Positions 1-11,189 of a DNA stretch of 64,000 nt are shown in pieces. The DNA is taken from the NCBI GenBank assembly GCA_030068075.1, contig CM057839.1, positions 21,555,167 through 21,619,166 of the forward strand, written 5' to 3'. Under the pieces are notes generated by a model that saw only the letters and a list, made by a program, of their open reading frames with translations, was not told where the DNA came from and did not search any database. The first letter of the stretch is position 1. Each line of letters opens with the position of its first letter. Made by a program: the position numbers and the translations under genes. This stretch comes from Paguma larvata (taxonomy: Eukaryota; Chordata; Mammalia; Carnivora; Viverridae).

Positions 1-948
1 GGAATGTCAGAAGACTCTGGATGACCTCACATACACAGGGATATAGTTTCAGGAGGTTTATAATTCCAGGAGATTTAGAAGTACTGTGCCATCTAGTTGC
101 CACTGGAACACAGAAGTGATACAGAATTTTTAGTGGAAAAATCATATGAAGCTAGCCCTCAAAAGAGGAATCCAAGACTGAGTTTTTTCATAGATTTAAG
201 GAATACAGATTTATAAATCCAAGATTTCATTCATCCACAAACACCCCTACTTGTCCGAAGGTAGCTAGAAATGGTCACTATTCGTTGCCCTAACAATCAA
301 ATACCATACACATTTGTTCTCCTAATGCCTTTCATTGCCTCTTTGCTACTTCCTATGCCAAGCAGTGATAACCTGACCAACTATGATACCACTAAATGCA
401 TGGATTACCCATTTCTCATTTTTCTCTGTCAAGGAACTTATCCCAGGGATCCTTACTATACAAGCAGTCCAATGTCAGATTCCTACTTTATGGGTCTATT
501 TTCCATAAACTTTCTCAGTACCTATTACTACATCAGTCAATGATTAATTAGGGAACAGACAGCACTTTCAAACTAAGGTAATCCCGATAGAATTTAAAGG
601 AGCACACACCTTCAGTAGAGGGCAATGCCACAAGAAGGAAACTGTAGGAATAAATATTTCAAATTTACAATTATCCCTTTCATCCATTTTCTGCTAGGGC
701 CTCTCTGTGGAAACAAAAGGGCAAGAGTGTTCATTGATTTAGGACATGCTTGTCAGCCTTTGGGCTATCAGATTCATAAGCCAGTCACTGGTGATTATAA
801 TATAATGTATTCATTTTAAAGAAGCCTGCTCAATTTGAGGTACCCGAATCAATTGCAGGCTTAGAATAATGAGATGTAGAGAACAAGATCTTTGATTATA
901 ATCATTTCACTGAGAAATATCTAACTTTCCATCTGTCCATTCATCCCT
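1..948. other. Unassigned non-coding sequence, possibly repeat-derived in part
   Basis: No family is recognised with confidence. A 90-codon open frame at 271-543 has no recognisable domain, begins at an ATG without splice or promoter context, and is treated as chance. The segment around 545-800 ('AACTAAGGTAATCCCG', 'AGAGGGCAATGCCACAAGAAGG') has the feel of an old dispersed mammalian repeat, perhaps the internal part of an endogenous retrovirus or L1 3' region, but I cannot name the family. Confidence 0.35.
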
Positions 949-1000
949 CCAGCCAGCCAGCCAGCCAGGCATCTATCCATCCATCTATCCATCCATCCAT
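949..1000. repeat. CCAG/CCAT tetranucleotide microsatellite
   Basis: A run of CCAG units (949-968) passes into ATCT/ATCC units (971-1000), making a compound tetranucleotide repeat of about 52 bp. The change from CCAG to CCAT is typical of point mutation spreading by slippage. It is likely to vary in length between individuals. Confidence 0.85.
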
Positions 1001-1717
1001 TTCTCCTTGAATATGTCAATTCCTTTTTAAATCTCAGTATAGTAACTACACATATTTTGATTTATTAGTTTTCTCCCCCCAGCTTCTTAACAATAATCAG
1101 ATGAACATTAGGATAATATGAAATGGTAAACAGATTCTTTTTTTTCATCTGCCCCTTATGCCAAATATAGAAAGAAGATTCATCTGGCAAAAACCAAACA
1201 AAACTAAACCCGAACACAAGCAACAATTCAAACACTCAATGTATAAAACAAAAATCGATGTAGCTTGTCATTTATTATTTGATGCATGTCTTCTGCTAGT
1301 AGTGAAATAAGCCTTCACATGGTTATAAGTGGGGGGAAATTGTTATACCTCATAACCATTCCTTTCTTCCACACATACATGTTGGTCCTTGAAATGGATT
1401 TAGTACAAGAGTATTAAAGTTAATCAAATTGGAACATGACATTAATATATCAAATTCCATCTAAACATAATTTTAAGGAACTTTTTTAAAGAAATCTAAC
1501 CATTTAATTTCAAGAAGATGTATACTTTGATTTGAAATCAAAGTTGTAAAAGTTGTTTCAGTCTTTATGAACCTAAAGTAGTATTTAAGAAATCAGTGTA
1601 TGAATACTTTATCTCGTGAATTATAATAAATTCCAATAGGGCTTAAATTCACATTTACAAAATATTTGAATGAATCGAATGATTTTGGATGCATGAAAAC
1701 ATCAATTAAATGTTGTT
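1001..1717. other. Unassigned AT-rich sequence
   Basis: AT-rich, CpG-poor DNA without a recognisable gene or repeat family. Stop codons are frequent in all frames. Confidence 0.5.
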
Positions 1718-1731
1718 AATGACTACATAAT

Positions 1732-1937
1732 TTGGGGTGCCTGGGTGGCTCAGTCGATTGAGCGGCCAACTTTGGCTCAGGTCATGATCTCACGGTCTGT
1801 GGGTTCGAGCCCCGCATCGGGCTCGGAGCCTGGAGCCTGCTTCGGATTCTGTGTCTCCCTCTCTCTCTGCTCTTTCCCTGCTCATGCACTGTTTCTCTGT
1901 CCTATCAAAAATAAATAAACATTAAAAAATTTTAAAA
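1732..1937 (+). mobile_element. SINEC_Fc-type SINE, full length, with exact TSD
   Basis: A full-length felid tRNA-Lys-derived SINE. These are non-autonomous retroposons transcribed by RNA polymerase III and moved by the L1 machinery. The head carries an A box ('TGGCTCAGTCGA') and an intact canonical B box ('GGTTCGAGCC' near 1802). A TC-rich stretch and an AATAAATAAACATTAAAAA tail follow. The copy is flanked by a perfect 14-bp target-site duplication, AATGACTACATAAT, at 1718-1731 and 1938-1951. The unbroken B box, low divergence and perfect duplication make it one of the youngest insertions here. Confidence 0.96.
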
Positions 1938-1951
1938 AATGACTACATAAT

Positions 1952-2600
1952 AGCTGACAAAAATAATTTATTTTTATTACAGATATTTGAGAAATATACA
2001 AATAAAGCAATTGTTTAGCATCATTCTTTTGTGACTACATCCCAACCTCTTGTCTTATATGGATGAGGTAAGCTGCCTGAGCATCTCAGTTTCATTCAAA
2101 TTATTTCTCCTCTCTTCTACTCTTGATGACACGCTCTGTAGAATCAATCAAATTGCGTAATTTACATCACTCCTCTTTTGCACTACCAATTCCACTAAGC
2201 TTTCTTCAATTCCACGTATATAGTGATCAATTCCTATTTTGTTCCATTGCATCCAGTTTTTATCCACAAATGTATCACTTCCTTTGTCGCAAGATATATT
2301 TCCCCAATGCACAATTCTGATGATTTTCTTCCCTTGCAATAAGACTGAAATTTTTCCCCATGCCGATAAAAATATTATTTAGCATGGATCTTTAGGTGTC
2401 CCAAAACCTAGTGGCAAAACATATTGTTTACTTCATCCTATGTGCAAATTAACTCCAACCTTACTGGAATGTAATGTCAGCCACTATTTCTATTACCTCT
2501 GCCTTTGAATCTCCAAGCTTTATGCTAATTAGAGGCAATAGAATTTCTTTATCAGAAACGTAGGTTCTAAGATCTGGAAGTAAAGGGAATAGCACAGATT
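1952..2600. other. Unassigned sequence
   Basis: No gene or repeat family recognised. Overlapping 63-65 codon open frames on both strands at 2123-2339 have no known domain and are treated as chance. Confidence 0.45.
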
Positions 2601-2616
2601 TAAAGTGGAGTTTTCA

Positions 2617-2795
2617 GGGGCACTGGGTGGCTCAGTTGATTGAGTGTCCAACTTCTTCTCAAGTCACGATCTCATAGTTCAAGAGCTTGAGCCCCATATT
2701 GGGATCACTGCTACAGCAGAGCCTGCTTCAGATCCTCTGTTCTCCCTGTTCTGCCCTTCTCAAAAATAAATAAATATTTAAAAATTAAAAAAAAA
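2617..2795 (+). mobile_element. SINEC_Fc-type SINE, diverged
   Basis: Head 'CACTGGGTGGCTCAGTTGATTGAG' region, a degraded B box ('GCTTGAGCC'), the internal 'GCAGAGCCTGCTTCAGAT' segment and an AAATAAATAAATATT tail are present, but the TC-rich middle is shortened. An imperfect duplication flanks it (TAAAGTGGAGTTTTCA at 2601-2616, TAAAGTGAGTTTCCA at 2796-2810). It is older than the copy at 1732. Confidence 0.92.
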
Positions 2796-2810
2796 TAAAG
2801 TGAGTTTCCA

Positions 2811-3784
2811 GCATTGGCACATTGTGCTTCAGATTAGCAAAAATAACAATGTTTTAGAACATACTTCTGTTCACAGAGTATATAAGAAGGAGAAAACATC
2901 AGTGTTGTATAAAAAAATATATGATAGGTGTGAGGATGGGGATGCTAAGTTCCTCCAAGTCACCAGCTGTGCCTACAGGAGTACTTCCAGTGCAGAGATG
3001 ATCTGTCTCTCTGGAAGGTTGTTTTCTACTCAGGCTCCTCAGTCAATCCTAATTGAAACAGGAAGTCTCAACTCAGTGCTACCACCTGATGAGGCTTATT
3101 TCAACTTATGCTTTAAGAAGAGAACTTATTTATCTGAGACATCATTTTAATATATTTTAGGTATGAGATCTAAATGCAACCAGTGCAAAATTTAGATATA
3201 TATAAATGAGAATATTGTGTCGATGGACCCTTTCACATGAAGTAAATTAGGATCTATTTCTGTAAGAAATAAAACAATTTCTATTCAGATAAAAATTTTT
3301 TTGCAGATGGAAGTTATAACAGTATCTAATATTTCCAAAAATGAACACTGTAAGCCAATTCTAAAAATAATTCTATCACAGTCTCCATCTGTTACAATGC
3401 TCTGTTAAATTGTAGGATCCATACTTTTGTATCCTAAATAGGCTATGGTGAGTACATTTTCCTACGTAATTTCACTGTGGTCCACAAACTTAAGCTAACA
3501 ATTTTCATATAATCCTAATGATGCTAACTATAACGTATGAAATCAATAAACATGATTTTAAATAAAAATTAATCCATTAAATGATAACAATAATGTATTT
3601 TCCATCAAAGTATATTCTTTAAATGAAATATTATGCCCTCCACAAAAGAGATAAGTAAAGACAGTGAGACATAACAAAATAAGTAAGTAAGGGTTTAATC
3701 TAGGAATTCTTAGGCATTACCTTAGTTTCACAATTGAATACATTATAGTTCATGGAGAAAAATAATCTTTCTTAGGTTAAATGA
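2811..3784. other. Unassigned AT-rich sequence
   Basis: No recognisable repeat or gene. A 116-codon open frame (2800-3150) starts in the target-site duplication of the preceding SINE. It encodes no domain I know and has no splice or promoter context, so it is left uncalled. Confidence 0.45.
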
Positions 3785-4110
3785 TAATAATGCTGGGTAA
3801 CAAACCACCCCAAACATCAGTGGTTTCTATTGTAAGCATTTTTTCCCCCTTGCTCACGGTGTACAGTGGTTTCCTTGGAGAAGCTCTGCTCCAGACTGTG
3901 ACCTAGTTGGGCGTGGCTGCGCTGCTCAGGCTTTGGTGCCAGTTAACCTGACTTTGCATAAGAATCAAGTCCTTTTCAAGTGTGCTTAGGCAGAAGGGGT
4001 CATAGCCACATGGGACATGCAGTTTTTATGGTAAACCAGAGGAACACAAGATATCAGCCCAAACTGCAAACTTCATTTACGATTTCTGCTCGTATCACTT
4101 CTATACCTAC
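3785..4110 (-). mobile_element. MaLR/MLT1-like LTR remnant (tentative)
   Basis: The + strand carries the antisense signature of old mammalian MaLR-type LTRs: 'CTGGGTAACAAACCACCCCAAA', then 'AGTGGTTTCTATTG', 'TTGCTCACGG', 'GAAGCTCTGCTCCAG', and a distal 'GGAACACAAGAT' block. It is heavily diverged and no duplication is visible. The family could be another LTR or DNA-transposon group that shares the 'AACAAACCACCCCAAA' start. Confidence 0.5.
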
Positions 4111-5804
4111 TTGAATGGGCAAATCAAATTACCTAGTTAAATGGAAAATAATACTCTCAGGAAAACAGATTCTTCTGGAAGAGGGAGGGGGGTGGATAAT
4201 TGCGGAAGTGAAATTCATTCTGTTACAGTCTAATCTCTTGTTCATAACATCCACTTTCCTTGTGTATGCAGAATTTATAGACATTGCCCACGACACACTA
4301 AAAAGCTCATCTATTTACAACAGTGGGCTGGACTTCCAGGATCTGTGGTCATCTACAATGTGAATTTAGCTTTTGTTTTTTTTTGTTTGTTTTTGTTTTT
4401 GTACAGATACCTATGAACTAAACACACACTACACATAATAGTGACAAGAAGAGGGGTGGAATAAATGGAAAATTGTTAACAGGTGAAAATGTAAAGAGTT
4501 GAGCCTCTGGGAACTCCGTGGTCCCTCCCAACTATGAAACATTGCTGGGGGGATGTTTCCAGTTCCTTCTACCCTGTGTTTAAAGACTGTATTAGCTTAG
4601 GCTTCTTTTTTCATGTTTAGAAGCAGTTTGCTAGTTCAGTAATATTTAGTCTTTGGCTCCACTTTCTATGAGGCACTTCCTTTCCCAAGATCCTTAGCCA
4701 GGACTGAGGAGGAAATTGGCGAACTGAGTAACTAGTGAAGTGGGGATAAAGAATCGATGTGAACATTGAAGTACTGGCTTTCTTATTATCCAGTGTGACT
4801 CCAGTTAAATGATGGAGTGATAATGGTCTTGTCTTTCTTTATACTCTTGCATCTCATTCCAAGGGAAGTATGCTCTCTTGATGCGTTTTCTTTGATATTT
4901 GGTTAAATGATTTGATGATTTGCTAACTAGATATTGGCCAAAATAATGCATGTTATTTAATTTAAGTGGTTGGTTGATACAACAAAAATATTTGAATATG
5001 ATTTTTGTAAAATTACTTACTGGATTTTCATAAAGAAATTTTGCATATATGTGAAACTTTTCATGGTTTCTTTATTGCAAAATAATATTTGTAAGTACAC
5101 TTTTTAGTAGCAATACAACTTTGTAACTTGTTGTTATGTTTCATAAGTTTCAGTATACAGTCATATAAAATGTATATGGGTAATGTTTCATAGTAAATTA
5201 CATGTTCTAAGATTATTTTTCTAAATATCTCATTAAATTGGAAGGACTATTATACATTGCTAATGTTTTCTTTCTTATCCAATTCAAGAAAATTTTGAAC
5301 GTTTGCCAAATATATGCCTGCGTTTATTATCAAAGACTCCTTCAACACGGTCAAATATCCACAGTAGAAGCTTAAAATAATTTCACTAAAATTTGTCCTT
5401 ATGATTAATAAGTCATGTGATTAATATGCAAATAGAATAATTTATGAATATAAGAGCTGAAATAAGGCTTTTGTCTTTATAATATGTATTTCTATTTATT
5501 GCTATTAATTATAGTAAAATTTTAAATTTTAGTTTATTTTCTACTATTCATAGTGGTCTCAATTTATTACCTTTTGGAATACAGACAACTTACTTCTTTT
5601 AACCAGTCATAGTCAATAAAGGGGTGTTAACCAAATGTAGGTGTGAAAATAATCAGTACATTTAACTCAAAAAAGTGTTTAGCCATGATTTACCAATTAT
5701 TAAAGATTGATTTAAATTTGTATAGAAGCATTATTTAGCAATATTTGCAAAATAGTTTAGCAACCACACAAGGTTTTTTGTGTTGCATATATCAAATTAT
5801 AATC
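4111..5804. other. Unassigned AT-rich sequence with a T/G simple run
   Basis: A T-rich run with interspersed G (4371-4401) is low complexity. The rest, especially 4860-5800, is strongly AT-rich with no recognised element. The 82-codon frame at 4115-4363 is not convincing as a gene. Confidence 0.45.
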
Positions 5805-5805
5805 A

Positions 5806-5806
<1 letters not shown>

Positions 5807-5849
<43 letters not shown>
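5807..5849. repeat. (CA)n microsatellite
   Basis: About 20 uninterrupted CA dinucleotides. Perfect dinucleotide tracts of this length usually vary between individuals. Confidence 0.97.
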
Positions 5850-5851
<2 letters not shown>

Positions 5852-7058
5852 GGTAATTTGTTAAACAGCTCAAAATATTGTCATTTTCTACACAAGAGCC
5901 AAGCAATGCTTTGGTATGAAATAGCTTATAAAATCTATAGCCTACAAAATATATAAAGGGGCTAAACAGGCAAAAATGTTTTGTTACTAAAATATTTGTT
6001 ACCAGGTAACAATGTTAATCAACAAAATGAATGAAGGACTTATAACCATTTATTTTTCTACATGGTAATAACAGCAGATAAGTAATAGTTAATACATATT
6101 CTATTGCACTGATCCAGGAAATATTTTAAAATAATTTTATGTATCAGGATGGATATCTCTATCAGTATCTATCTATCAATCTATCAATTAAGAGTGCATT
6201 TTGCTTCATATAACAGAGCAAACTTACCCAAAAGAGAAAATAAATGGCTTAAATAAAGCTATAAGTAAGAGGTTTATTTATTTCATGGACCAAGATGTTT
6301 TGAGTCTGCAGCTCAGGGTTGGTGGAAAGATCATGAAGGTCATTTGGGACGTAGACTCCTCTCTCTTCTTCATTTTGTGGCTTTTATCCTCACTGTAGCA
6401 GTAAGAGTAATGGCAGGTGATGGGTAACAAGTCTCTCTCTATATTAGTGTCTTTAATATGGTAAAATTTCATTCCCTACTCTTCTAAAGTCCTATGCTCT
6501 ACCTTAAAATTTAACAAAACATGGTTAAAATCTTAGTATAACATTTGATTTTTTTCAGGGAAAATACCATCCCTTATTTAACTTTATAGATAACCATTTA
6601 TATTGGTGGTTAAGAAATTTTATATGTGTAAAAATGGGCGCTGGACTAAACTACTATGGAACCAGTAACTGTGTCACATGTTTCTTACGCTTCTTCTCAT
6701 GCACCGTTGCCTACACATAGCAGCAAAGCTCGAAGGCAGGAGCACTGAATGCAATCATTTGTGACCTATTAATACTTCTGAATTCTTTGGAAATCTATTC
6801 CCTGTAACTTGTAATGAAAATGGACTTAAAGTGACTCAAGAAATAAAGAAGGAGAGAGAAGGAAGGTTTTCCTGGTCGTGACAAATTTCAAATAAACCTT
6901 TTAGGTGCTATGCAATTCTCACATGATTCAAGTTAGGGGAGAAAAGAGTAAAGGAACAACTTGAAATATGAACTTGTTATAATAAAATAAATACTATCTG
7001 AGTATTCTTTAACAGATTAATTTAATGATATACACGTATTTCAAATGTGCTTGAACCA
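5850..7058. other. Unassigned AT-rich sequence with a short TATC tract
   Basis: TATC/CAAT units occur at about 6155-6188. No gene or repeat family is recognised elsewhere in this stretch. The overlapping short frames at 6201-6472 are not supported as genes. Confidence 0.45.
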
Positions 7059-7175
7059 GTGTGTGTGTGTGTGTGCGTGTGTGTATGTCTGTGCGTGTGT
7101 GCGCGTGTGTGCGTGTGTACCTGTGTGTGCACGTGCGTGCGCGCGCGCATGTGTGTGTGTGTGTGTGTGTGTGTG
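7059..7175. repeat. Compound GT/GC alternating purine-pyrimidine tract
   Basis: A 117-bp tract of GT repeats with GC, AT and CGTG variants, including GTGCGTGCGCGCGCGCATGTG around 7131-7153. Only a few steps (near 7088 and 7120) break strict purine-pyrimidine alternation, so it is a strong candidate for Z-DNA. On the minus strand it yields spurious His/Thr-rich open frames. Confidence 0.95.
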
Positions 7176-7633
7176 ATTATACACCTTCCCCGGTATGATT
7201 GGTACTGAACAACATCTGGGATTACTGGTGAAGACACCTGGTGTCATCTTTGTATTTAAAGCAGAAACTCCCTGGAATTGCAGAAATTCATTGTTTTCCT
7301 GCTAAATCATTAGGTATAAAGTGTCGTGGACATAACTTAAATGCATAAATAGTGCATTCTTCTTGTTCTAGGACACACGCACTGTATCACTGTGATGTTT
7401 TTCAATTTCAGGCATGTTGACATAGGCATTGTAAAAAAAAACTGCAAACTGATTATTTTCCAGTGTCCTCAAGTACCTCCATCTTTACTCCAGGAAATGA
7501 TTAAATAATGTTAATAAATACCTTTCTTCTCTATCAAAATTAAAACTCTAGAGGATTTAAAATAAGCCATTAATGTGAATACAATAATAGAGTTCTTTGT
7601 ACAACATTTGTGTGTTATTAGAAATATATGTAT
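7176..7633. other. Unassigned sequence
   Basis: No gene or repeat family recognised between the GT tract and the next SINE. Confidence 0.45.
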
Positions 7634-7655
7634 CTCGAATTTTTATTTATTTATA

Positions 7656-7860
7656 TTTTTAACCTTTATTTATTTTTGAGAGACAGAGAGAGGGCATGAG
7701 TGGGGCAGGGGAAGCAAGAGAGGGAGATACAGAATCTGAAGCAGGTTTCAGGCTCTGAGCTGTCAGAACAGATTCTGACATTGGATTTGAATTCACAAAC
7801 TGTGAGATCATGACCTGAGCCAAAGTTGGACACTTAACCGACTTAGCTAACCAGAAGCAC
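7656..7860 (-). mobile_element. SINEC_Fc-type SINE, reverse
   Basis: Read on the minus strand, the head, 'CTCAGGTCATGATCTCACAG', the TC-rich segment and the TTTATTTTTGAG-complement tail are all present. The duplicated target (CTCGAATTTTTATTTAT from 7634; CTCAAATTTTTATTTAT from 7861) is A/T-rich, as expected for L1 endonuclease cleavage. Several substitutions in the head suggest an inactive copy. Confidence 0.92.
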
Positions 7861-7880
7861 CTCAAATTTTTATTTATATA

Positions 7881-8475
7881 AAGACATGATCCTATGATTT
7901 TCACTCTGATCACCAGTGCATAGTATACATATGAATACGAATGTGGAAAATAATATATTTAATATATTTTTCAATTCTGTTTTTTTTTACTACTAAACCT
8001 ACATGTTACATTCTTTAATATTGGAAAGAAATTATGTATGTTTACTCCTTTTAATAATTTAAATAGAAATCTAAGGCATATCATCTTGAAAACATTTATT
8101 TTCAGAGGAATCCTTTCATAGGACCAATTTACCCTTAAAACATATAGAAATAATTGCAAACTTTAAATATTTGCATAATTTGATAATATTAAATTATAAT
8201 TATATATATTTCTCCATGTAGTTCTCCCAAGCAGATAATATGACTCATTATTCTTTCCTCCTGTTTATAATGCCAAGCAATAAACAGAAAAGATTTTAAG
8301 GCTTTTGAAACCAGACATATTTAATCATTTGAACTGGAAACAAAACCATATCACAAAATCTATTGAAAAAAAATCATCCTAGACTAAATACATTTTAAAA
8401 GAAATGACAAATTTTAAACTTAATTAACCTAGATTTATAATTAACAAAACCCAGACATTGTCACCATTATTATGC
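7881..8475. other. Unassigned AT-rich sequence
   Basis: AT-rich DNA with no recognised element. The 62-codon reverse frame at 7971-8159 is low-complexity Lys/Phe-rich coding and not convincing. Confidence 0.45.
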
Positions 8476-8487
8476 TATTGGCTCTAT

Positions 8488-8617
8488 CGTATTTTAAAAA
8501 TATTTTTAAGTTTTATTTATTCATTTTGAGGGAGAGAGAGTGTGCACACATGGAGGCAGGGAGAGGCAGAGAAAGAGGGAGAGAAAATCCCAAGCAGGCT
8601 TCACACTGTCAGCTCCG
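8488..8617 (-). mobile_element. 5'-truncated SINEC_Fc-type SINE with exact TSD
   Basis: Only the 3' half of the SINE is present: the 'GACAGTGTGAAGCCTGCTTGGG' region (read on minus), the TC-rich tract and the tail. The tRNA-like head with both pol III boxes is missing. A perfect 12-bp duplication, TATTGGCTCTAT, flanks the fragment (8476-8487 and 8618-8629). The truncation therefore happened during insertion and is not later decay. Confidence 0.94.
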
Positions 8618-8700
8618 TATTGGCTCTATTTTCAAATAGAACTAACTTTTAATCCAGCGTATTGATTTTATGTGAAGTGAACATTTAAAAAATAAGTAAA

Positions 8701-8792
8701 AATTATACTTACATATGAATATATATCATATATGTAGAAATATAAATTATATATACATTATATGTTTAATGTACATTAATATAAATAAAACA
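8701..8792. repeat. AT-rich low-complexity tract
   Basis: Degenerate TATA/CATA runs with little other sequence content. Confidence 0.7.
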
Positions 8793-9384
8793 TTAATGCA
8801 TAGGTCATAGGATTTGCTGGAATTGAGTTGAAAAGATTGAGCAATATTTGTCTTCTAAACCATCTTTATTTAAACTGCAGGAATTCTGCACACCAGTTTT
8901 GGAAATCAGAGGAATATTTCCATTCAGGATCAGAACAGCTATTTTCATTTTATGTTCACAAGTTTGTTAAGTGTATCCATTCTCGAATAGACCATTTTCT
9001 CAAGTCAACATTCAGGTAATTCACAATTTGTTTCAAACTTATTTTAGAAACACATATTGCTTTGCATTAAATTGGTACACTGATCTTTGATTATGATGCT
9101 ATGGGTTAGTATAAAGATTTTGTTACCACGATATGCATTTATTTGTGCATATGGGATGCTATATGTACTTATTGAAAATATGAATATTGCAGATACTCAT
9201 TTCTGTTAAACAGTCATTCTAATCTTTAGGAAGTAAGGAAGAGATTTTTTTTTGCCATCCTTTATTAGCATCCCTGGATTGCAAAGTTCAAATCAACTGC
9301 CTTGAGGATGTATAAAATAGAAAGCAACTCTTCAAGAACAGGATTGCCTAAATAGTATAATAATGATGAGGAGCTTGTTTTTCA
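8793..9384. other. Unassigned sequence
   Basis: No recognised gene or repeat family. The 63-codon forward frame at 8828-9019 shows no known domain. Confidence 0.4.
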
Positions 9385-9530
9385 GAGGCCGTAGAGCCGA
9401 ATCAGTGTTTGAACGTGAAAAGTATACTAGTTACGCACTTTTGGACGAAGGAAGTTACCTTTCTGAATCTCAGTGTTGTCATCTTTGAACGGGTGGGAGC
9501 CATAATAATAGGTAGTATTATTTGTGTGTC
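9385..9530 (+). mobile_element. MIR (ancient tRNA-derived SINE) remnant
   Basis: Order and spacing fit the MIR core: 'GTTTGAACGTG', '..AAGTTACCTTTCTGAATCTCAGT', 'CATCTTTGAACGGGTGGGAGCCATAATAATAGGTA'. This matches the MIR consensus run of 'AAGTTACTTAACCTCTCTGAGCCTCAGTTTCCTCATCTGTAAAATGGG..ATAATAATAG'. It is highly diverged. A detached MIR 3'-like segment may follow near 9765-9835. Confidence 0.6.
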
Positions 9531-10480
9531 AGATTATCTCTGCATTAGCTACTTCATTCTGATAAGAACTTAAGTGTTTTGCACTATTCCTCCCCCTTTT
9601 ATAGAGATTTCTGAAGATAAAAGATGAAATATAAATAGTCCACGCATAGCGCGACCCAAGTGGTAAGTAGCAGGGCAGTAAAACGATCATAAATAATTGG
9701 TTCTAGAGCCCAAACTTATAATCAGTACCTTGTTCTTTTCATAGGTCTCTTACAAACATTAAATTAGAGCATGCATGTAAACTGCAGAGTGAAATTCCTG
9801 ATACACGGTAAGATCTCAAGAGTTATCCCTATTTTTGCTATTAATATATTATTAATTTGCTTCCATAGACTATGAATAATTTTAGCACAAATCCACTTCA
9901 TCTGTTTGATTGAGTAGAATAAACAAATGTCTGTTAAAACAAGGAAGCATAAATCATCCCGTAAATATAAAATTTTAAATTAAGACTGTTATCAAAAATT
10001 ATAAAAATATCTTTATGTAGAGTCATAAACTTTTCATTCAACCATCTATCTATTTTAATGTTATTAATTATATTTTAGTATTGCATTTTTTATGTCTTAG
10101 AGTCATGAAATCAATGTCATAAAAATATATTCTAGTCTTTCTCTTTTTTTCACCTCTGGCTACTATTTTGCTTCTTTGGATGTTTTTCTTTTGGTTGAAG
10201 CATCATTCATGTTTAACCTCAAATAAAAATGTAAACTATCATATTAACATGAGGAATTATGAAGATAAATTTAGATCATTGTCTAAAAACCTCCAGTTTA
10301 CCACATTCCTACTGATGGTTTTGAAATTATGTCCCTAGAAACAGTAAAGATTGATATTTTCTTAATATTTCATCCCTTTAATGATATTTCTACTTATCCA
10401 TAAACTATATGTACATGGAATTCTTTCAAATGCTATGCTCTTTTGACTGCGCAACTAATTAAAGAAATACTTTCAAAGTG
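9531..10480. other. Unassigned AT-rich sequence
   Basis: No confident assignment. Weak MIR-like similarity occurs at about 9765-9835 ('TGCATGTAAACTGCAGAGTGAAATTCCTGATACACGGTAAG'). Confidence 0.4.
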
Positions 10481-10910
10481 ATACCAAGTAGTGACCTTTC
10501 CTTCCTTTCTAGATACTAAGGAGAGAAGGAACTCCATGGACTACATGTTAATGACCGCAACAAACTCATTCTATCAAGTGCTTGCACACAAGCAAAAGTT
10601 ATCTGCCAACCTCTCTCTTGCATTCATCTGTCTTTCCTTATCTGTGTTCTTTTTTTTTTTCCTCTTGCCATTTGGTGGCATATTCATTTTTCAATCACTT
10701 TACCTTGGCATCGCTGACAAACCTTACTCTTTTTATTTTCTCCCACATCCAGGCTGTTCATCCAACACATTTCAAAATTTTGCTATTTCTTCCTGTTCCT
10801 GTCTTTAAAAGCTGTCACTTCCTTTCTGTTCCTGAAGACAAAAATCCTCATCCTAACATCTTTATGTACAACAGCGTGTCCTCTTCTCAAAATTTATTCG
10901 GCGGTTAAAC
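10481..10910 (+). mobile_element. Pyrimidine-rich segment, possibly an old L2 ORF fragment
   Basis: A CT-rich stretch with phrases such as 'CATCCAACACATTTCAAAAT' and 'CTCTCTTGCATTCATCTGTC' that recall the L2 LINE coding region upstream of its usual 3' fragment. Two overlapping frames of 105 and 108 codons are open because the strand is pyrimidine-rich (Phe/Leu/Ser-rich translation). Neither is supported as a gene. Confidence 0.3.
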
Positions 10911-11189
10911 CACATAAATTAGCAAATAATGTTCCTATTTTCCATTCAAGGTGATTACACATTTTACATTAAGCTGCTTGCAAATTACTTCTGACATTAC
11001 CGAAGTTGAATTCATTTAGACTTACCCTGGGACTTCCCTTTCAGATTTTTCAAATAGAATCTCTTGCCCACTTTGCTTCTCCACATTGTTTTCTATGCCA
11101 GACACAATTCATTTATAATTGTTGTCCTACTTGTGGGATAAAAAAGTCTCCAATTTTATACCTTTGTATAAATCAGCATAAAGTAGGAT

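Noticed and set aside
949..1000. CRISPR-like array in the CCAG/CCAT or other short repeats
   Set aside because: Units are 4 bp with no spacers, and the host is a mammal. These are microsatellites.
1732..1810. SINE heads as functional tRNA genes
   Set aside because: They keep A and B boxes but are fused to the SINE body, lack a proper acceptor stem and anticodon arm pairing, and occur many times as dispersed copies.
7022..7247. Histidine/threonine-rich reverse frames as a repeat protein
   Set aside because: They are translations of the GT/GC dinucleotide tract, open only because that repeat lacks stop codons.
10491..10908. Overlapping 105- and 108-codon forward frames as a secreted or membrane protein
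   Set aside because: The strand is pyrimidine-rich, so Phe/Leu/Ser-rich frames stay open by composition. Two different frames are equally open and neither has a recognised domain.
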